From positions 15,154,501-15,218,500 of the forward strand of contig NC_090243.1 in the NCBI RefSeq assembly GCF_024489055.1: a stretch of DNA of 64,000 nucleotides, read 5' to 3'. The translations under genes were made by a program, and so were the position numbers. Of the stretch, positions 35,116 to 48,602 are shown piece by piece. The notes below the pieces were generated by a model. That model saw only the letters and a list, made by a program, of their open reading frames with translations. It did no database searches and was not told where the DNA came from. This stretch comes from Chanodichthys erythropterus. Its lineage: Eukaryota > Chordata > Actinopteri > Cypriniformes > Xenocyprididae. How positions within the stretch are numbered: position 1 is the first letter of the stretch; every line of letters begins with the position of its first letter.

Positions 35116-35322
35116 TTCAAAAAAACTAAATTATGTCAAAATGCTTTAAATGTTTTAAATAAGTATAAAAGGCTTAAGTGACCATAAAGAGTTGGGAAAA
35201 ATCGGATGGATCAGGTTTTAAAGTGACAGCAGCCTAATAAACCTGCTGAAAAAGAGAAATCACTCCTTGATCTTCGCTGATTAGTTTATGCATATACAAT
35301 TTATACTTATGTGAAGATTGTT

Positions 35323-36096
35323 TTAAAGGGTTAGTTCACCCAAAAATGAAAGGTGTCATTTATTACTTACCCTCATGTCGTTCTACACCTGTAAGACCTT
35401 CGTTAATCTTCAGAACACAAATTAAGATATTTTAGTTGAAATCCGATGGCTCCGCGAGGCCTGCATAGGGATGTTAGCAATTGCATTAGCAATGTACTAA
35501 AAACATATTTAAATCAGTTCATGTGAGTACAGTGGTTCAATATTCATATTAGAAAGCGACGAGAATATTTTTGGAGCGCCAAAAAAACAAAATAACGACT
35601 TATTTAGTGATGGCCAATTTCAAAACACTGCTTCAGGAAGCATCGGAGCACAAATGTATCAGTGTATCAAATCTGCTGTTCGGAGCGCCAAAGTCACGTG
35701 ATTTCAGCTGTTTCGCAGTTTGAAACATGATCTGAATCATGATTCAATACACTGATTAATTTATGCTCCGATGCTTCACGAAGCAGTGTTTTGAAATTGG
35801 CCATCACTAAATAAGTCGTTATTTTGTTTTTTGGGTGCTCCAAAAATATTCTCGTCGCTTTCTAGTATTAATATTGAACCACTGTACTCACATGAACCGA
35901 TTTAAATATGTTTTTAGTACCTTTATGGATCTTGAGAGAGGAAATGTCATTGCTGGCTATGGAGGAGCCATCGGATTTGAACTAAAATATCTTAATTTGT
36001 GTTCCGAAGATTAATGAAGGTCTTACTGGTGTGGAACGGCATGAGGGTGAGTAATAAATGACAGAATTTTCATTTTTGGGTGAACTAACCCTTTAA
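35323..36096. mobile_element. TTAA fold-back element (AGGGTTAGTTCACCC family), 0.77 kb
   Basis: Ends TTAAAGGGTTAGTTCACCCA and GGGTGAACTAACCCTTTAA. The arms are near-complementary to the centre (CGCCAAAGTCACGTGATTTC region). Well preserved. Confidence 0.9.
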
Positions 36097-36473
36097 GTTC
36101 ACTTAAATTAAAAGTTGTTATATCTTTAAAAGCCTAATAAATGTAAAAAATAATGGCTTTCAATTATACTGTTATACTGTTGAATGTCTATAATTAAAGG
36201 CTAAAATTGAGGGGAAAAAATCTATTTAATACATCAGAGAGGCATCAGCAGTAAAAATTATGTGAAATTATGACAGTATTAATGCATTATATTAAATATG
36301 AAATTAATTGTGATTAATTACAGAAATTGATTAATATATATAATATATGTAAACTCAATTTTTACAAGAACATTTCATTCACAAATTAATGACATTTGCT
36401 ATGAATTGCATAAAAATATACACTTTATATAATGTCTTTATAATGTGTACTTATATTTATTTTGTAATTTTAG

Positions 36474-36474
<1 letters not shown>

Positions 36475-36526
<52 letters not shown>
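36475..36526. repeat. (CA)n microsatellite
   Basis: About 24 CA units flanked by related AT-rich sequence on both sides (TATAAAGTGTATATTT and its partial complement). Confidence 0.95.
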
Positions 36527-36527
<1 letters not shown>

Positions 36528-39122
36528 TATAAATACATTTTATAAAGTGTATATTTTTATATCCATGTTTATTTTTGCAATTAATATCAAATATATGTCA
36601 TAAATATTCCAAGGTACATTGTTTACAGGCACTGTTTGTGTTGTGCTTCCTGATATTTGAGAAATACCATAGCTCGCCCTGCCCGGATGGCAGAATGTAT
36701 ATAGATATTCCCTTGTGAAACTTGCTACTTGGTTTTAGTCACAGAACAATCTGAATTATTTTTTAATGAACAGGGAATATTCCGGTAGGTCATCAATCTA
36801 CACAGGCAGACCAATGACTCCATGATTAGATATGCCAGCAATGTTAATTAATAATGCAGATATACTTCATTTCCTTTGCTCTCTCCCTCCCTCTCCCTTC
36901 ATTCTTATTTATACCATTATATTCTTGTTAAATGAATTGAGTGAATGGAATGATGAAATCGATAAAATTTCAATTACAGAATTCTTAACATGTTGAGCAA
37001 TAAATGCCATTGATTGTTTGGTTACAGGACGGGCTAATCTCTCCCATGATTTATTCCCTGTAGTTCCGCCCACTCCAGCTTGAAGAACACACTGCATTCT
37101 GTTTATCACCCCTCAGAGGTTTTCATTTTCGTTGTCTGTTAAATATTCATGTCTGGTGCTGTTGCTGTTTGCTTTCTACCAGCATATTTGTTTTGGGAAG
37201 GTCAGATTTGAATAATTCTGTGCAGTCATGCTTTGTGCGTGTTTTGACCAACACTGATTTAAAAAAGCGCACACTCCAGCTCACAACATCCAAACACCCT
37301 GAACGGCACATAGGGAAGTGTAGATTCTCTCTTAAACCTTAAAGGAATAGTTCACTCAAAAATTATCATTCTGTTCATTTTTACAAACCTTAATGTTGTT
37401 CTTAAACTGTAAGTCATTGATTGTGAATTTATTAAGCTCAACTACTGTCAGTGATGAGGAGCTGTCAAACATCTCAAACTGTGACTTTGACTTACACTTA
37501 GTAGTTTCTAAAGTTATACAAACTTTTTTTGAGGAACAGGTAAACATTTAAGTCATTAATATCTGATAATTATTGCTGGACAGCATATCAGTACCATATT
37601 AGATTTTGGATGATATTAGAGTTCTTGTTTTTTAAAATTATTATTATTTATTGCTATCAGTCGATACTAGTATGTCATGGAATCAACATTTTAGTTATTT
37701 TATGTATGGCAGACGATTCTTGATTCTTCAAAAAATGACTTTTTGTGTTGTCCAGAATAAAATAACAGCATACAGGTTTGAAATGACATGAAAGGAAATA
37801 AATAATGGCAGAATATTATTTTTTTAATGAAATGTTCTCTTAAAAATTGCTGAGAGAGTTTTTGCTGAGCCAGATATCCACACAGGAAAGAACATCGCAA
37901 GTTTCAGCTTTTATGATGAACAGCTTTAATATAATTCAACGTTACAGCTTGGTTCATTGCTCTGAAAGTCTCATTGAGCACGAGTTTCACAGTGTGATTT
38001 CATTTTTAATGCTTACATCTGCCATTATCTGTTCTTTTCCTTATTTTCATGGGCTTAGAAAGTGTAAAAAGTATTTTGATTTGTACAGAGTTTTTGTGTG
38101 TGTGTGAAAGTGCACTGATGTTTGTTAGAGTGGAAGAATTTTGTGTTGTAAGTTCTGTCTATAACTGGAGACTGATTGTAATCATTGTAGAAACGCCTGT
38201 TATTAATACTGTATTGCATCTCTTTTGTCAGCATCGTCAAGAATGCAAACTAAGAGGATCATACAGATGTGTCACATTAAACCTGTACTTAAGTTCCCTC
38301 TTGACATGCTTTACAAATAGCAAGTCAAGTCTTTACACATAGCATCTGTTTAGATAATTACCGTAATTATGAGTTGTAGGGAAATTAGTTTCTTTAAATG
38401 TAAACCAGTTGTGCTTCTATCAGAGATTAAATATGGCACACATATGTATTTATTTAATGTGCACAATGCACATAGACAAAAGGTGTTTCCTTAATTAATA
38501 TTCTATTTGGGCATTCTGTGAACTACAAAAAGAACGAAAATCAAAAAACAGTAATGCACTTAAATTGAAGACAATAGTGTGCATACATATTAAATATTTT
38601 TTATACCCTCACATCGTTTTGAAAATATAACTATAAAATGTAAATATATAATGTTAACATAAGATTGGTGTCATAGAATAGATGTTACATAACTCTGCAT
38701 AAACAGTTTTTACTGGACTGAGCTTAAACAGTTACATTGATAACGCATAACTAAGACATTCATCCACTTAGAAAAGTAATCCTAGCTGACAAGAATTTGG
38801 GTGACTTTATTTATTTATAGTCTTATGTTTTCAAACCCTCAGGTTTAAAATGCATGCTTACATGCTTGTTTCATTTTTAAGTGCAGTAATGTATATTTTG
38901 AAGCATGAGTCAGAATTATTTGTGGTGGTAATCAAAAGCACCCGTGGGCTATTTGTGACATCAAAATGTCATCATTTCTACCACCTCTGAACACATTTAC
39001 GTAAGTAAAATGGGTTGGGAACACCATTTCTAATAAAAAAAATAAAAAAAAAATCATGTATCTGCATGACAGTAAAGCTTTACTGTATTGCCAAAACATA
39101 AAAAAACAATATGTGTGCCAAA
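36527..39122. other. Intronic sequence, nothing further identified
   Basis: Apart from the degenerate fold-back at 37339 the stretch is AT-rich and unique. The open frames at 37847-38342 overlap each other on both strands and show no domain. Confidence 0.45.
37339..37843. mobile_element. Degenerate TTAA fold-back element
   Basis: Left end TTAAAGGAATAGTTCACTCA, right end GAAATGTTCTCTTAA, with the inner right arm containing GGTTTGAAATGACATGA as in the CATGTCATTTCAAACC family arm. Much diverged. Confidence 0.5.
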
Positions 39123-39358
39123 TAGGGCTGGACGATTAATCGAAAAGTAATTGAAACCAAAATTCAGAACGTTTAACCGACGTTTTTTTTAATCCTGTTA
39201 ATACTTTCCCCTTAAAAACATACTACTGCGTGTGTTGAAGTAACTACTTACAACCCACAGCTTTAAAATCAATAGAGAGACAGTATGACTAATTCACAGG
39301 CGATCTCTCATTCATTAATGCATTCAAATAAATGTACTGTGCTAAGTTATCTGTATCT

Positions 39359-40912
39359 GGGGCCGTATTCACAAAACATTTTATCTTACCACTAAGAGCT
39401 CTCTTAAATAGTTCTTCGCTAAGAGTTTTCTCTTAAAACCTTTTCACAAAGCTGCTGAGACAAACTTTTACTAAGAAATAGACTTAAGCTAAGAGTAAGG
39501 GTGGGGTTGACCTTGTTCCTATGGAGAATACACACAGTGATTGGCTGATGGTGAGGAGTCAGCGATTTAATCATAGAAATATTGTAGAATGATGTGTCAT
39601 TTTTCCATATAAAAATAATGGTTTTAAAATACAAATGTTGCACTATTTAAATAAATATTTTTTAATAAAAAAGTCAAAATAAAATGTTGCCATTGTTGCC
39701 ATAAAGGTTTTAAAATAGGCTAAGTGTCACTAATTAAACTAGTATATACAGTTAATTGTCAGCCTCTTGGGTGTCTGCATCTCAAGAGAATGCCGAATTC
39801 AAGCACCAAATTATGTTTTATAAACAAAGTTTGGGAGAAACGCATTCGAACGGTCTTTCTAATCAGCACGAGAGGAGGAATATATACACAGACGAGAGCC
39901 GACTCGCCTGTAGTTACTTCGACAGTTCCCTCCGCCACCCTGTCCCTCACTCTCGGCTGGGGATACGGGGAGAACTCTGGTTTTGGGCTAAATTCCAAGC
40001 TTGATCCCCTTGCACAGCACACCAAACACGCTTATTATATATATATATTTCATTACTCTATTCAATCATTTGTAAGTGTGAACTCATGAAAACCACTGCC
40101 ACAGGTAATCAGACAATATTTATTTATTTGTTAAAGATTTTTTTTTGGCGTCTCATTGTAGATTCAAATCTATAAATCAAAATGTATTGCATTTATAAAG
40201 AAAAAGTTCAGCACCCATAGGACTGTTTGTGATTTGGTCTTAGTGATTTAGGAGTCCTCTTGACTACTCCTAACTTTTCACAGACTTAGGAGCTAGTTTT
40301 AGTGCTAAAATGCTTTGTGAAATACTCTTAGAGCAAAAATTTAGGACTCCTTAAATTAGGAATGACACACCCAATATTTTTAAGAGTTATGAAAATAATG
40401 ACAGTCTTGTCTCCGTGAATACAGTAATAAACGATGTTAACTTTAACCACATTTAACAGTACATTAGCAACATGCTAACGAAACATTTAGAAAGACAATT
40501 TACAAATATCAATAAAAATATCATGTAATCATGGATCATGTCAGTTTTTATTGCTCCATCTGCCATTTTTCGCTATTGTTCTTGTTTGCTTACCTAGTTT
40601 GATGATTCAGCTGTGCACAGATCCAGATGTTAATACTGGCTGCCCTTGAACATGAGCTGGCATATGCAAATATTGGAGGCGTACATATTAATGATCCCGA
40701 CTGTTATGTAACAGTCAATGTTATGTTGAGATTCGCCTGTTCTTCGGAGGTCTTTTAAACAAATGAGATTTATATAAGAAGGAGGAAACAATGGAGTTTG
40801 AAACTTACTGTATGTCTTTTCCATGTACTGAACTCTTGTTATTCAACTATGCCAAGATAAATTAAATTTTTAATTCTAGGGTACCTTTAAGATGTTTTGT
40901 AAATACGGCCCC
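39359..40912. mobile_element. Middle element of the nest (GGGGCCGTATTCACAAAACA ends)
   Basis: Left GGGGCCGTATTCACAAAACA and right TGTTTTGTAAATACGGCCCC are terminal inverted repeats. Internal CTAAGAGCTCTCTTA and TTAGGAGTCCT motifs recur in both orientations. It is interrupted near its right end by an inverted partial copy of the 59817-60750 family. Confidence 0.75.
40393..40892 (-). mobile_element. Inner element of the nest: truncated copy of the 59817 family
   Basis: Ends on the right with CTAGGGTACCTTTAA, the complement of TTAAAGGTGCCCTAG. The body matches 59817-60330 in inverted orientation (for example GCCATTTTTCGCTATTGT and GATGATTCAGCTGTGCACAG). The other terminus is missing. Confidence 0.7.
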
Positions 40913-41154
40913 TGATTTACAACAAGCAGAAATCTGTAAGAAATGTTAGAAACCATAGATAAAATAACTGCTGAAAGTGAGCTGTTATATCAGAGCACTC
41001 TTTCATTAGGAAAAAATATCCCACCTTTAATAGTCAAGAATATTTAGAATACAATCCTTATCAGTGAACTATGAGGAATCATTCATTAATCGTAATCGAG
41101 GTACAATGTTCGATTATTCAAGATTTTGATTTTAGGTCATATTGTCCAGCCCTA

Positions 41155-42372
41155 GTTCTGAATGTGTTGTAGGATTTTTTCCAGTGTAATGTGTTGTTTA
41201 TGAGTATTTGGCTCAAGTCTCAATGTGTTAATGGAATTATTCACAGCTCTGGACTTATTTCAGCTGATTCCCTGTGATCACCAAATACAGTATTACCACA
41301 GAATCCCATGTTGAATTCAATGGTCATCGTCTTGGTCACACTTCTCAACATCTCTTCCACCCTATACCTTTCCCCTCTCACCCATCTTTCAACACATGCT
41401 ATTTCTCACCTGACGGCCTTCACTTCAGAGTTTCAAGTCTTGTTCAGTCTTATCCTCATTGATTCGAGTCATTCTAGTCAATATAGTACACTTCAAACTG
41501 CCCATAGCTCAAATGACAGAAGAATAATTTCCTTCTGTTTTTATCACCATAATTATTAATTTTCCACATCAGCATCAAAGAAGAATCCAAACAGAGCAGA
41601 TGTGCTGTTGAGTGTTGGATGCTAATGGAGTGTGGTTAACAACCATCAAAACGATTCGCTCTAATGGTGCTTTAGTCTAAAGCTCAGTCGGATATTGATG
41701 CTGTCTTGATTTAACTGCGTGGGTTGTGGCGTCCTCCCTCTGCAGTGCCAGTCCATTGTGTTTTTATTTGTTGTTATGATGATATCATTTGTATTTTCAC
41801 GTCAAGCCGTAGCTGGTCTTTAGTCAGAGATACAATCTCAATGCTAACCATCTGCTGTTTTATACACAGTGACATTTATGAACCAGCGCTGCTTCTGTTT
41901 ATGTTTAATACAGTGGGGTTTTTATATTTCTCATTGTTACCTTATGGCGGACAGATATTTTTATACAGAATGGGCTGTGGTTTCACTGTTTTTGGGGGAG
42001 TTTCAAACACAAAACTATGTGAAGGGCTGAGTTTTCTCCAAAACACATTACATTATTGAAATGAAATGGGTTACAATTGCATATCGCCATGAATACACTG
42101 TAAAGAAAATATATTTTTAGCTATTTCTAATTGATTTTAATTGACCCAAATAAGACTTTTATTACTTTCTCGACTTCTTGATTGTATCTACATGAATTGC
42201 ATTTTGCAGACTATTTTATTTCACTAATGTGACACATTGTGAAGTGAAACAGGATATTCAGCAAGAAAATAGGGTGAGTCTTGATTTTATCTATCGGAAA
42301 TTGATTGGATGATGAAAAGTGGTCTTTATTATCCATATGGTTGAAGAGGAAGGGTTGTTGGTATCTGAGAGC
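41155..42372. other. Intronic sequence, no gene seen
   Basis: The 111-codon frame at 41724-42059 has no recognisable domain or matching splice sites. The sequence is otherwise unique. Confidence 0.4.
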
Positions 42373-43092
42373 TAAAAGGGGACCTATTTTGCCCCTTTTC
42401 ACAAGATGTAATATAAGTCTCTGGTGTCCCCAGAATGTGTCTATGAAGTTTCAGCTCAAAATACCCCACAGATCATTTATTATAGCTTGTCAAATTTGCC
42501 TCTATTTGGGTGTGAGCAAAAACATGCCGTTTTTGTGTGTGTCCCTTTAAATGCAAATGAGCTGCTGCTCCCGGCCCACTTTCCAGAAGAGGGCGGAGCT
42601 TTAACAGCTCGTGCTTCGGTTGTTCAACAACAACAAAGCTGGACAATCTCAAGCAGCCACGATGAGGATTGTCAGTAACAGTGTTCAGCCTTACATTGTT
42701 CAAACTGGAGTCGGACACTGATGGAGAGACTCAGCAAGAAGTTACAACTTTTAGACGTTTCTGAATGGATAGTAGATAAATTTATGTAGTTTCTGTGGAG
42801 TTGATTCAGCTCATCCACTAGCATGTGCCATCATGTTAATCTTTTGTGCAAATCCAGCGTTGAATTGACCCTCATTTGTGAAGCAGTCCGGCGTAAAATG
42901 GCGGCATGGTAACAACACTCTACTACAACAACTCTTCCTCTTCTCTAAAGCAGCCCAACATGGCCTCACCCCCTTTGTTGTGTGTTCTCAGGGGCGGGGT
43001 TTATGTAAATTTTGGGGTTAGTGATGTCAGCAACCCAGGAAGAAGCTTGTTGTAGTCCCTACCAGCCATTGGTTGTAGTCCTTAAAAAGCAA
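42373..43092 (+). mobile_element. Interspersed repeat (AAAGGGGACCTATTTTGCCC family), copy 1
   Basis: Begins AAAAGGGGACCTATTTTGCC and ends near CCTTAAAAAGCAATTTCTGT. The whole length matches, in inverted orientation, the copy at 53608-54122. Contains GC-rich blocks (GGGCGGAGCTTTAACAGC, GGGGCGGGGTTTATG) but no conserved ORF. Confidence 0.8.
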
Positions 43093-43544
43093 TTTCTGTA
43101 AAAGAAAATATCTCCCTCCCTCAAATATCAAAATCGAGTGTTCAGACAGATCATGGTATAAATATTTAAGTATTAAGCGTTTATTCAGAATAAAATATTT
43201 TAATTAAGGCATTATTAATACTACATTTATCCTCCTGTTTACATACCATATAAGTCAAAGCCTCTCTGTCTCTCTCTCAAACACATCATTTATCCTCCAG
43301 AGACATCCTCTCCTCCAAGTCTGCCTCTTTCAACTTCTTATCTGTTTTTTTTCTTTCTTTTTTTCTTTTTCTCTCCCTCCTATCCTTTGTCTCTCCACTC
43401 ATCCCAGACAGTGCAGCAGTCCATGCTTCCACTGCATTGGTAATATTCTCCATTTGTGTGCGTGGCTGCATTGAGAGCTGAGACTCTGATACAGAGATCA
43501 ACAGCAGTTGTTTAATCCCCTCCCCTCCTCCTCTTCCTCTCCAC

Positions 43545-43831
43545 TGCCTTATATTCATGAGGGGGAGAGAGTGGCCCCCTGCAGTGCTGCCATACGCGCT
43601 CCTCTCTGTACACCTGACCAGAACTGGTGACACAAGCCCACAACCACAGAGAGAGAGAGAGAGAGTGAGAGTGAGTGAGAGAGAGAAACAGGATGAGGGA
43701 CGTGCTACAGCTGTCTCTGTGACAGACTCGGCGTCTGCTGCTGCTGCCGATTGCTCTACAAACTGCCTCTGCGTCCGTGCAGTCCAGATACAAACTCGTT
43801 CATGTCGTTTTGCCTGGTCGACTTTTTTGAC
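43545..43831 (+). promoter_or_regulatory. pde1c: Probable core promoter and 5' UTR of pde1c form B
   Basis: A CT-rich stretch (43260-43545) is followed by a TATA-like CTTATATTCATG at about 43548, then GC-richer sequence with GA repeats (43650-43687) leading to the MESPTKE exon. An ATG at 43557 opens a 107-codon frame that overlaps the main start in a different frame and ends at 43880. If transcription starts upstream of 43557, this would be an overlapping upstream ORF that could reduce main-frame translation. The transcription start is not determined. Confidence 0.4.
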
Positions 43832-43932
43832 ATGGAGTCGCCCACCAAAGAGATTGAGGATTTTGAGAACAACTCTCTGAAGTACCTACAGCCAGATCAG
43901 ATTGAGAAGATTTGGCTCAGACTGCGAGGACT
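43832..43932 (+). CDS. pde1c: pde1c alternative N-terminus B, coding part of first exon
   Basis: This is the first coding exon of the other PDE1C N-terminal form. It encodes MESPTKEIEDFENNSLKYLQ then PDQIEKIWLRLRG, nearly identical to the remembered vertebrate MESPTKEIEEFESNSLKYLQ start. The segment QIEKIWLRLRGLRKYKK, completed by the next exon, is the basic amphipathic N-terminal calmodulin-binding region of PDE1 enzymes. I chose the ATG at 43832 because it matches the family start and has G at -3 and G at +4. The frame stays open upstream through ATGs at 43802 and 43751, so an N-terminal extension (MSFCLVDFFD...) is possible, although the 43802 ATG has a weak T at -3. The exon ends with two bases of a Leu codon, then the donor GTGAGTAG at 43933. 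It lies inside the long intron of the A form and so marks an internal promoter. Confidence 0.92.
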
Positions 43933-44485
43933 GTGAGTAGAGTTTCATACTTTATTTCTCTGCATGAGTGAGCAACATGTTTATGAAACAGAATTTTACT
44001 AAAACACATTAATAAAAATAGCACAATAGTTATATTTTATAGGAGTATAAAAGTGCATAAAATATTTTTATTGTGAGGTGCAACAACAAATTGATTAAAT
44101 ATGAAATCTGATGATTGTAATTAATAATAGATAATGGAGAATTAATCTTTTTTTGTGAGAAATTGTGATTAAAAATATTATTTATATAAATAATGTCAAT
44201 AAAATAATAATTTCACACAATAAATAAATTAAATAAGAATATAATACATTGCAAAGAGTAAAAGAATATGAAGAGTAAAATAATTAAATAAAAATGTATA
44301 CAATAATAATGGTTTATAGTAATATGAAGTATGCAAGTACATTTTATATTTTAAGAAAAATATTTTTTTTCATTGTGAGGTTAAGTCAATGAAAATAAGA
44401 ATTATAGATTACAAAGAGTAAATGAAGATAATTTGAATATTAAATATGATCATTTTACTTATTGCTAATAAATAATTTAATAAAA

Positions 44486-44667
<182 letters not shown>

Positions 44668-46563
44668 ATATATATATATACATACATACTATATACATTA
44701 AGTAAATAAAATAATTATGCAGAACAAATTATGAATAATAAAATGATTTATTAAAAAATGATTGTGAGTTAAACTTATTTTATTAACTTTTGATGGTATT
44801 TTTCATGTTTTTAACGGATGATTTGCAGTAGATGGCGTTCTAATGTGATGCCGGCATATTTGTGAAAAGGTCAGGGTTAACGGGTCACTTTCAATACAAA
44901 CATCCTCTTCATGTGTGGCTCGGTTCCCAGCAGTCTGAACTTCTCTTAAAAGTGTTTCAAGTTGATCAAAATTTCAAGTGCATTTGTTTGAAAACTAGAC
45001 TTCAAATGGATCTAGCATATTAAAACTAAATATTTGCAAAGTTCACATATTTGTGGAGGAATTACAGAAATGAAATAGAGTGTTTGAATTTGCCACTGAA
45101 TCTAGATCATGTAAATAAATACACCAAAATAGACTATACAGAAAAATCAGAAAGTTGCATGTTTTTTTTTTTCATTAAAATAAATTGCTGTCATGTGATC
45201 CGGAGGTGAAGTTCAGGTGCTAATGTTGCAGAAAAAAATGCCTGCGTGCACGCACGAGTCTCACGACTAAGTGCCGGGAAAGCACAGCATGAAATATTTG
45301 CATGTGCAACTTATTCCCTATCTTTGTCTCATTTCTTGCCAGTGAAAAAAATCGCTTATTGGGAATTTATTTGGACGGTAATGACCGTGTATGTTATCAC
45401 AAGAGGATTTAATTGTTTGCCGTTGAAGGGATTGATCTAATCCCTCACTGTGTCATTCCACATTAAGCCGCTGAATGCTAATCCTGGTTATAAACAGCAA
45501 AATATCTTCCAGGATTCGTTTTAGATTTATGACAACTGCATTCACTGTGACGGCGGAGTCGCTGTCAGCCCGGGGTCCTTGAACCTAGATGGGGAAACCA
45601 GACAGCTGTTATTTGTCCTGAAACAAGGGCCATCAACATTCTCATAACGGCAGTGGTCAAGAGCAGGGCGTTGTGCGGGGTGGAATTGGACCGTAGTTCT
45701 GTTTCCAGCTTTATTTCCCTTTTAAGCCCACTTTATTGAGCTTATTAAGAATTTAATTGTGCCCTTGGTGGCTCCAAGGGAAATGAGACCCATGTCGACA
45801 CAATTGGACACCGAGGAAAAACACACACCTATAAAAGTTTAAGGCTGTAATAAAGGCAGGCGCTCTTCACGGTAACATCTAAGATAAAGGCTTTGATGAT
45901 GATGATGAATGAAAAATATATTAGATGAATGACAGGAAGCTGAGGGTAAAGGTTAATGGTCACTGCACATTCACATCCTCCCTTCGCCGATCACATGAAT
46001 AGCAGCAATTGAACTGAAGGTGATGTCATCAGTATCTAGGTTGACCAATCAGAATGTCTGTCATCATATGGCTTAAGAGCAGCTGCAGTTGAGATATTTT
46101 ACCAAAAGCTGCTTTAAAAGAAGTGGCATTTCCTCTCTACGTGAAAGACAGAGCGAGCATTCATGAAGTAACTGGATTAAGATGACCAAATGTTCAGATG
46201 TCCGTCATAAAAGGGTCATTGTTTTCCTTTTTTACACAAATGTCATGGGTGCCTTACTGAAACAAGGATTTGAATGCATTAATGTTAATTTTTTTTTAAC
46301 TCATGGCTGCTGTAGAATATATATATATATATGACTGTGACTAGTGGTCATATTTATCACTCCAATGAATATGCCAGGGTGGGATTATTTTTAAAATTAA
46401 ATTTTTATATAGACACATGCTTTAAAGATTACAAAAAAAGCTGTTGAATATTTCCAACATTATTACCCAGGAAAAAGTTAGTTCACTGATTGTTTTTTAT
46501 GAAGTTGGACATGATATTATATTATATGGAGTAAATTGTGTCATAATGGGAACCAGCAGTTTA
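44668..46563. promoter_or_regulatory. pde1c form B intron; candidate conserved block 45430-45900
   Basis: 45430-45900 is a non-repetitive, GC-balanced island (CTAATCCCTCACTGTGTCAT and onward) without coding potential, a possible intronic enhancer. The flanks are ordinary intron. Confidence 0.25.
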
Positions 46564-48179
46564 TTATGGAAGCTTGTTTCCACCATGAAACAAAAAAAAA
46601 AATGTAATTGCGACTTTTTATCTCACAGTTCTGACTTTTTTTATCAGAATTGCAAGTTATAAAGTCAGAATTACAATATAATACAATATACTTTATTGTA
46701 AAAATTTGTCTTGGGCTTAGTGAATGCTGCATTTCCAAATCACACAATAACACAATACATAAATAAATACACAATAAATAAAAAAGTCAGTCACATATAT
46801 CTTGCCTAAATCTAAACATGGGGACAAAACATGTAGACAGGCAAACCGGCCACTATCATTGCACATATAACTTCTGTGTTTATCATAAAACTAGCAATAA
46901 ATAATAATGACCAACAATAGAATCAATAGAACTGCAAGTTAAACTCACAACTGTGAGTTATAGTCAGAATTGCGTGATATTAAGTCAGAATTACGAGTTA
47001 TAAAGTCAGAACTGCGTGATATAAACTCACAGTTGCGATTTATAAAGCAATTCTGACCTTTTTTCTCATAATTTTGACATAAACTGTTATTATGTCCAAT
47101 TGTGAGGGGAAAAAAGCTTGATTTTTTTCTCACAATTGTGAATTTATATCACACAATTCTGACTTTATAACTTGCAATTGTGTTTAAATCTTGCAGTTCT
47201 GACATTATAAGGAAATTTTGTGTTAATATCACGCAATTCTTACTTTATAGCTCACAATTCTGACTATAACTCCCAATTGCCAAAAAAAACATGTTAACGT
47301 TTTCCACTAGAATTTTTAACTTAAGCCAATTGGGAAAATTACATTAATTCAAAGCAATATTTTGAGTTGATCCAACATAATGTTTTAAGTAAGGTGAAGA
47401 CGTTTTTTTGGCACAATAAAAACACATTTCTAAGTAACATGAACTTAATAATTGTCAACGTGAATGCAACTATTTAAGTTGATCCAACATAATGTTTTAA
47501 GTAAGGTGAAGATGCTTTTTGGACACAATAAAACACATTTCTAAGTAACATGAACTTATCAAGCACCACTTGTCACCATGATGGTAAATCTCCAAAAAAA
47601 AAAAAAAAAAACCAAATTAACAGAAACTCTTCTAAATTAGCATAACAAAACCCTAATTACTGCTAAATCTCCCTTACCATTAATCTTGGGCAAAAAACAT
47701 TATATAACACTTAATTTTAGCATTTACTCTCCCTTTCAAGTGCCATGGGCAAAGCATGATGGGAAATATAAATCCCAGCCCAGTTTCACTTAACTTAAGT
47801 TCGTCTAAATTAAAAGTGTTCATACAACTCAAAACAATGAAACACGTTTACACGTCATCAGATTGTATTTTACATTAACAGAACTTAAAATTAAATATAT
47901 TTTTGATTAACTGAAAATGTTAAACTATGACAATCAATAGGCATAATTTGTTTGTCATCCAAGCTCAATAAAATAACAATTACAAGTAAAAAGTGTAACA
48001 GCATTTCAGAACTTGATTTTTTTATTTCACAACAATATATATATTTAAGTAATGACTAAAGGTCCCCTGAATTAGTTTTTAGATATCAAAAAAAGAGAAA
48101 AATTGTGAGATAAAATTGTGAGATAAAAAGACGCAATTTCCTTTATTTTTTATTTAGTGGCAGAAACAAGCTTCCATAG
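46564..48179. mobile_element. 1.6-kb element with TATGGAAGCTTGTTTCCACC ends and CACAATTCTGACTTTATAAC repeats
   Basis: Left end TATGGAAGCTTGTTTCCACC; right end GTGGCAGAAACAAGCTTCCATA. From 46600 to 47290 it consists mostly of imperfect units such as AATTCTGACTTTATAACTCG in alternating orientation. An insert-like part (47330-47570) holds two copies of GTTGATCCAACATAATGTTT spaced about 112 bases apart. No transposase. Confidence 0.7.
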
Positions 48180-48602
48180 TTTATTGACACTAATTTGAGA
48201 AGCTATAGTCCAACGTCTTTGAAACATGACATGCTGTGCAATGTAAAAAAGCCATCTACAACACATTCAAAATGTTATTTAACGGATCTTCAGCCAAAAT
48301 TATACAGTGACACAATTATGAAACTTAAAACAGTTCATGAAATAGCAGCAAAGTAACACAAGAAAAATATACTATTGTTTTGGCCAAAAAATATTGGAGT
48401 TAATCAGTTGTATAAAATGACAACATATTAAATTCCACATGAAAACTTGACCTGACAATATTTATGAAGTGTGGTTTTAAAGTTATATTTATGGGCTTTT
48501 TGTGCCTTTATTCAGAGAGAACAGTAGAGAGCAGACAGGAAAGCATTGGGTGGAGAGAGTTTGCGTTTACCTGAACTGAAATGTCCATATTTTTTGTTTC
48601 AG

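Larger units (their letters stand above)
39123..41154. mobile_element. Outer element of a three-level nest (TAGGGCTGGACGATTAAT ends)
   Basis: Left end TAGGGCTGGACGATTAATCG, right end ATATTGTCCAGCCCTA, with further matches between ATTCATTAATCGTAATCGA at the right and the left arm. A recognisable teleost MITE type, interrupted by the 39359-40912 element. Confidence 0.75.

Noticed and set aside
43286..43880. Several overlapping frames on both strands upstream of pde1c form B
   Set aside because: Low-complexity CT/GA sequence of the promoter and 5' UTR. Only the 43557 frame is kept, as a possible upstream ORF rather than a gene.
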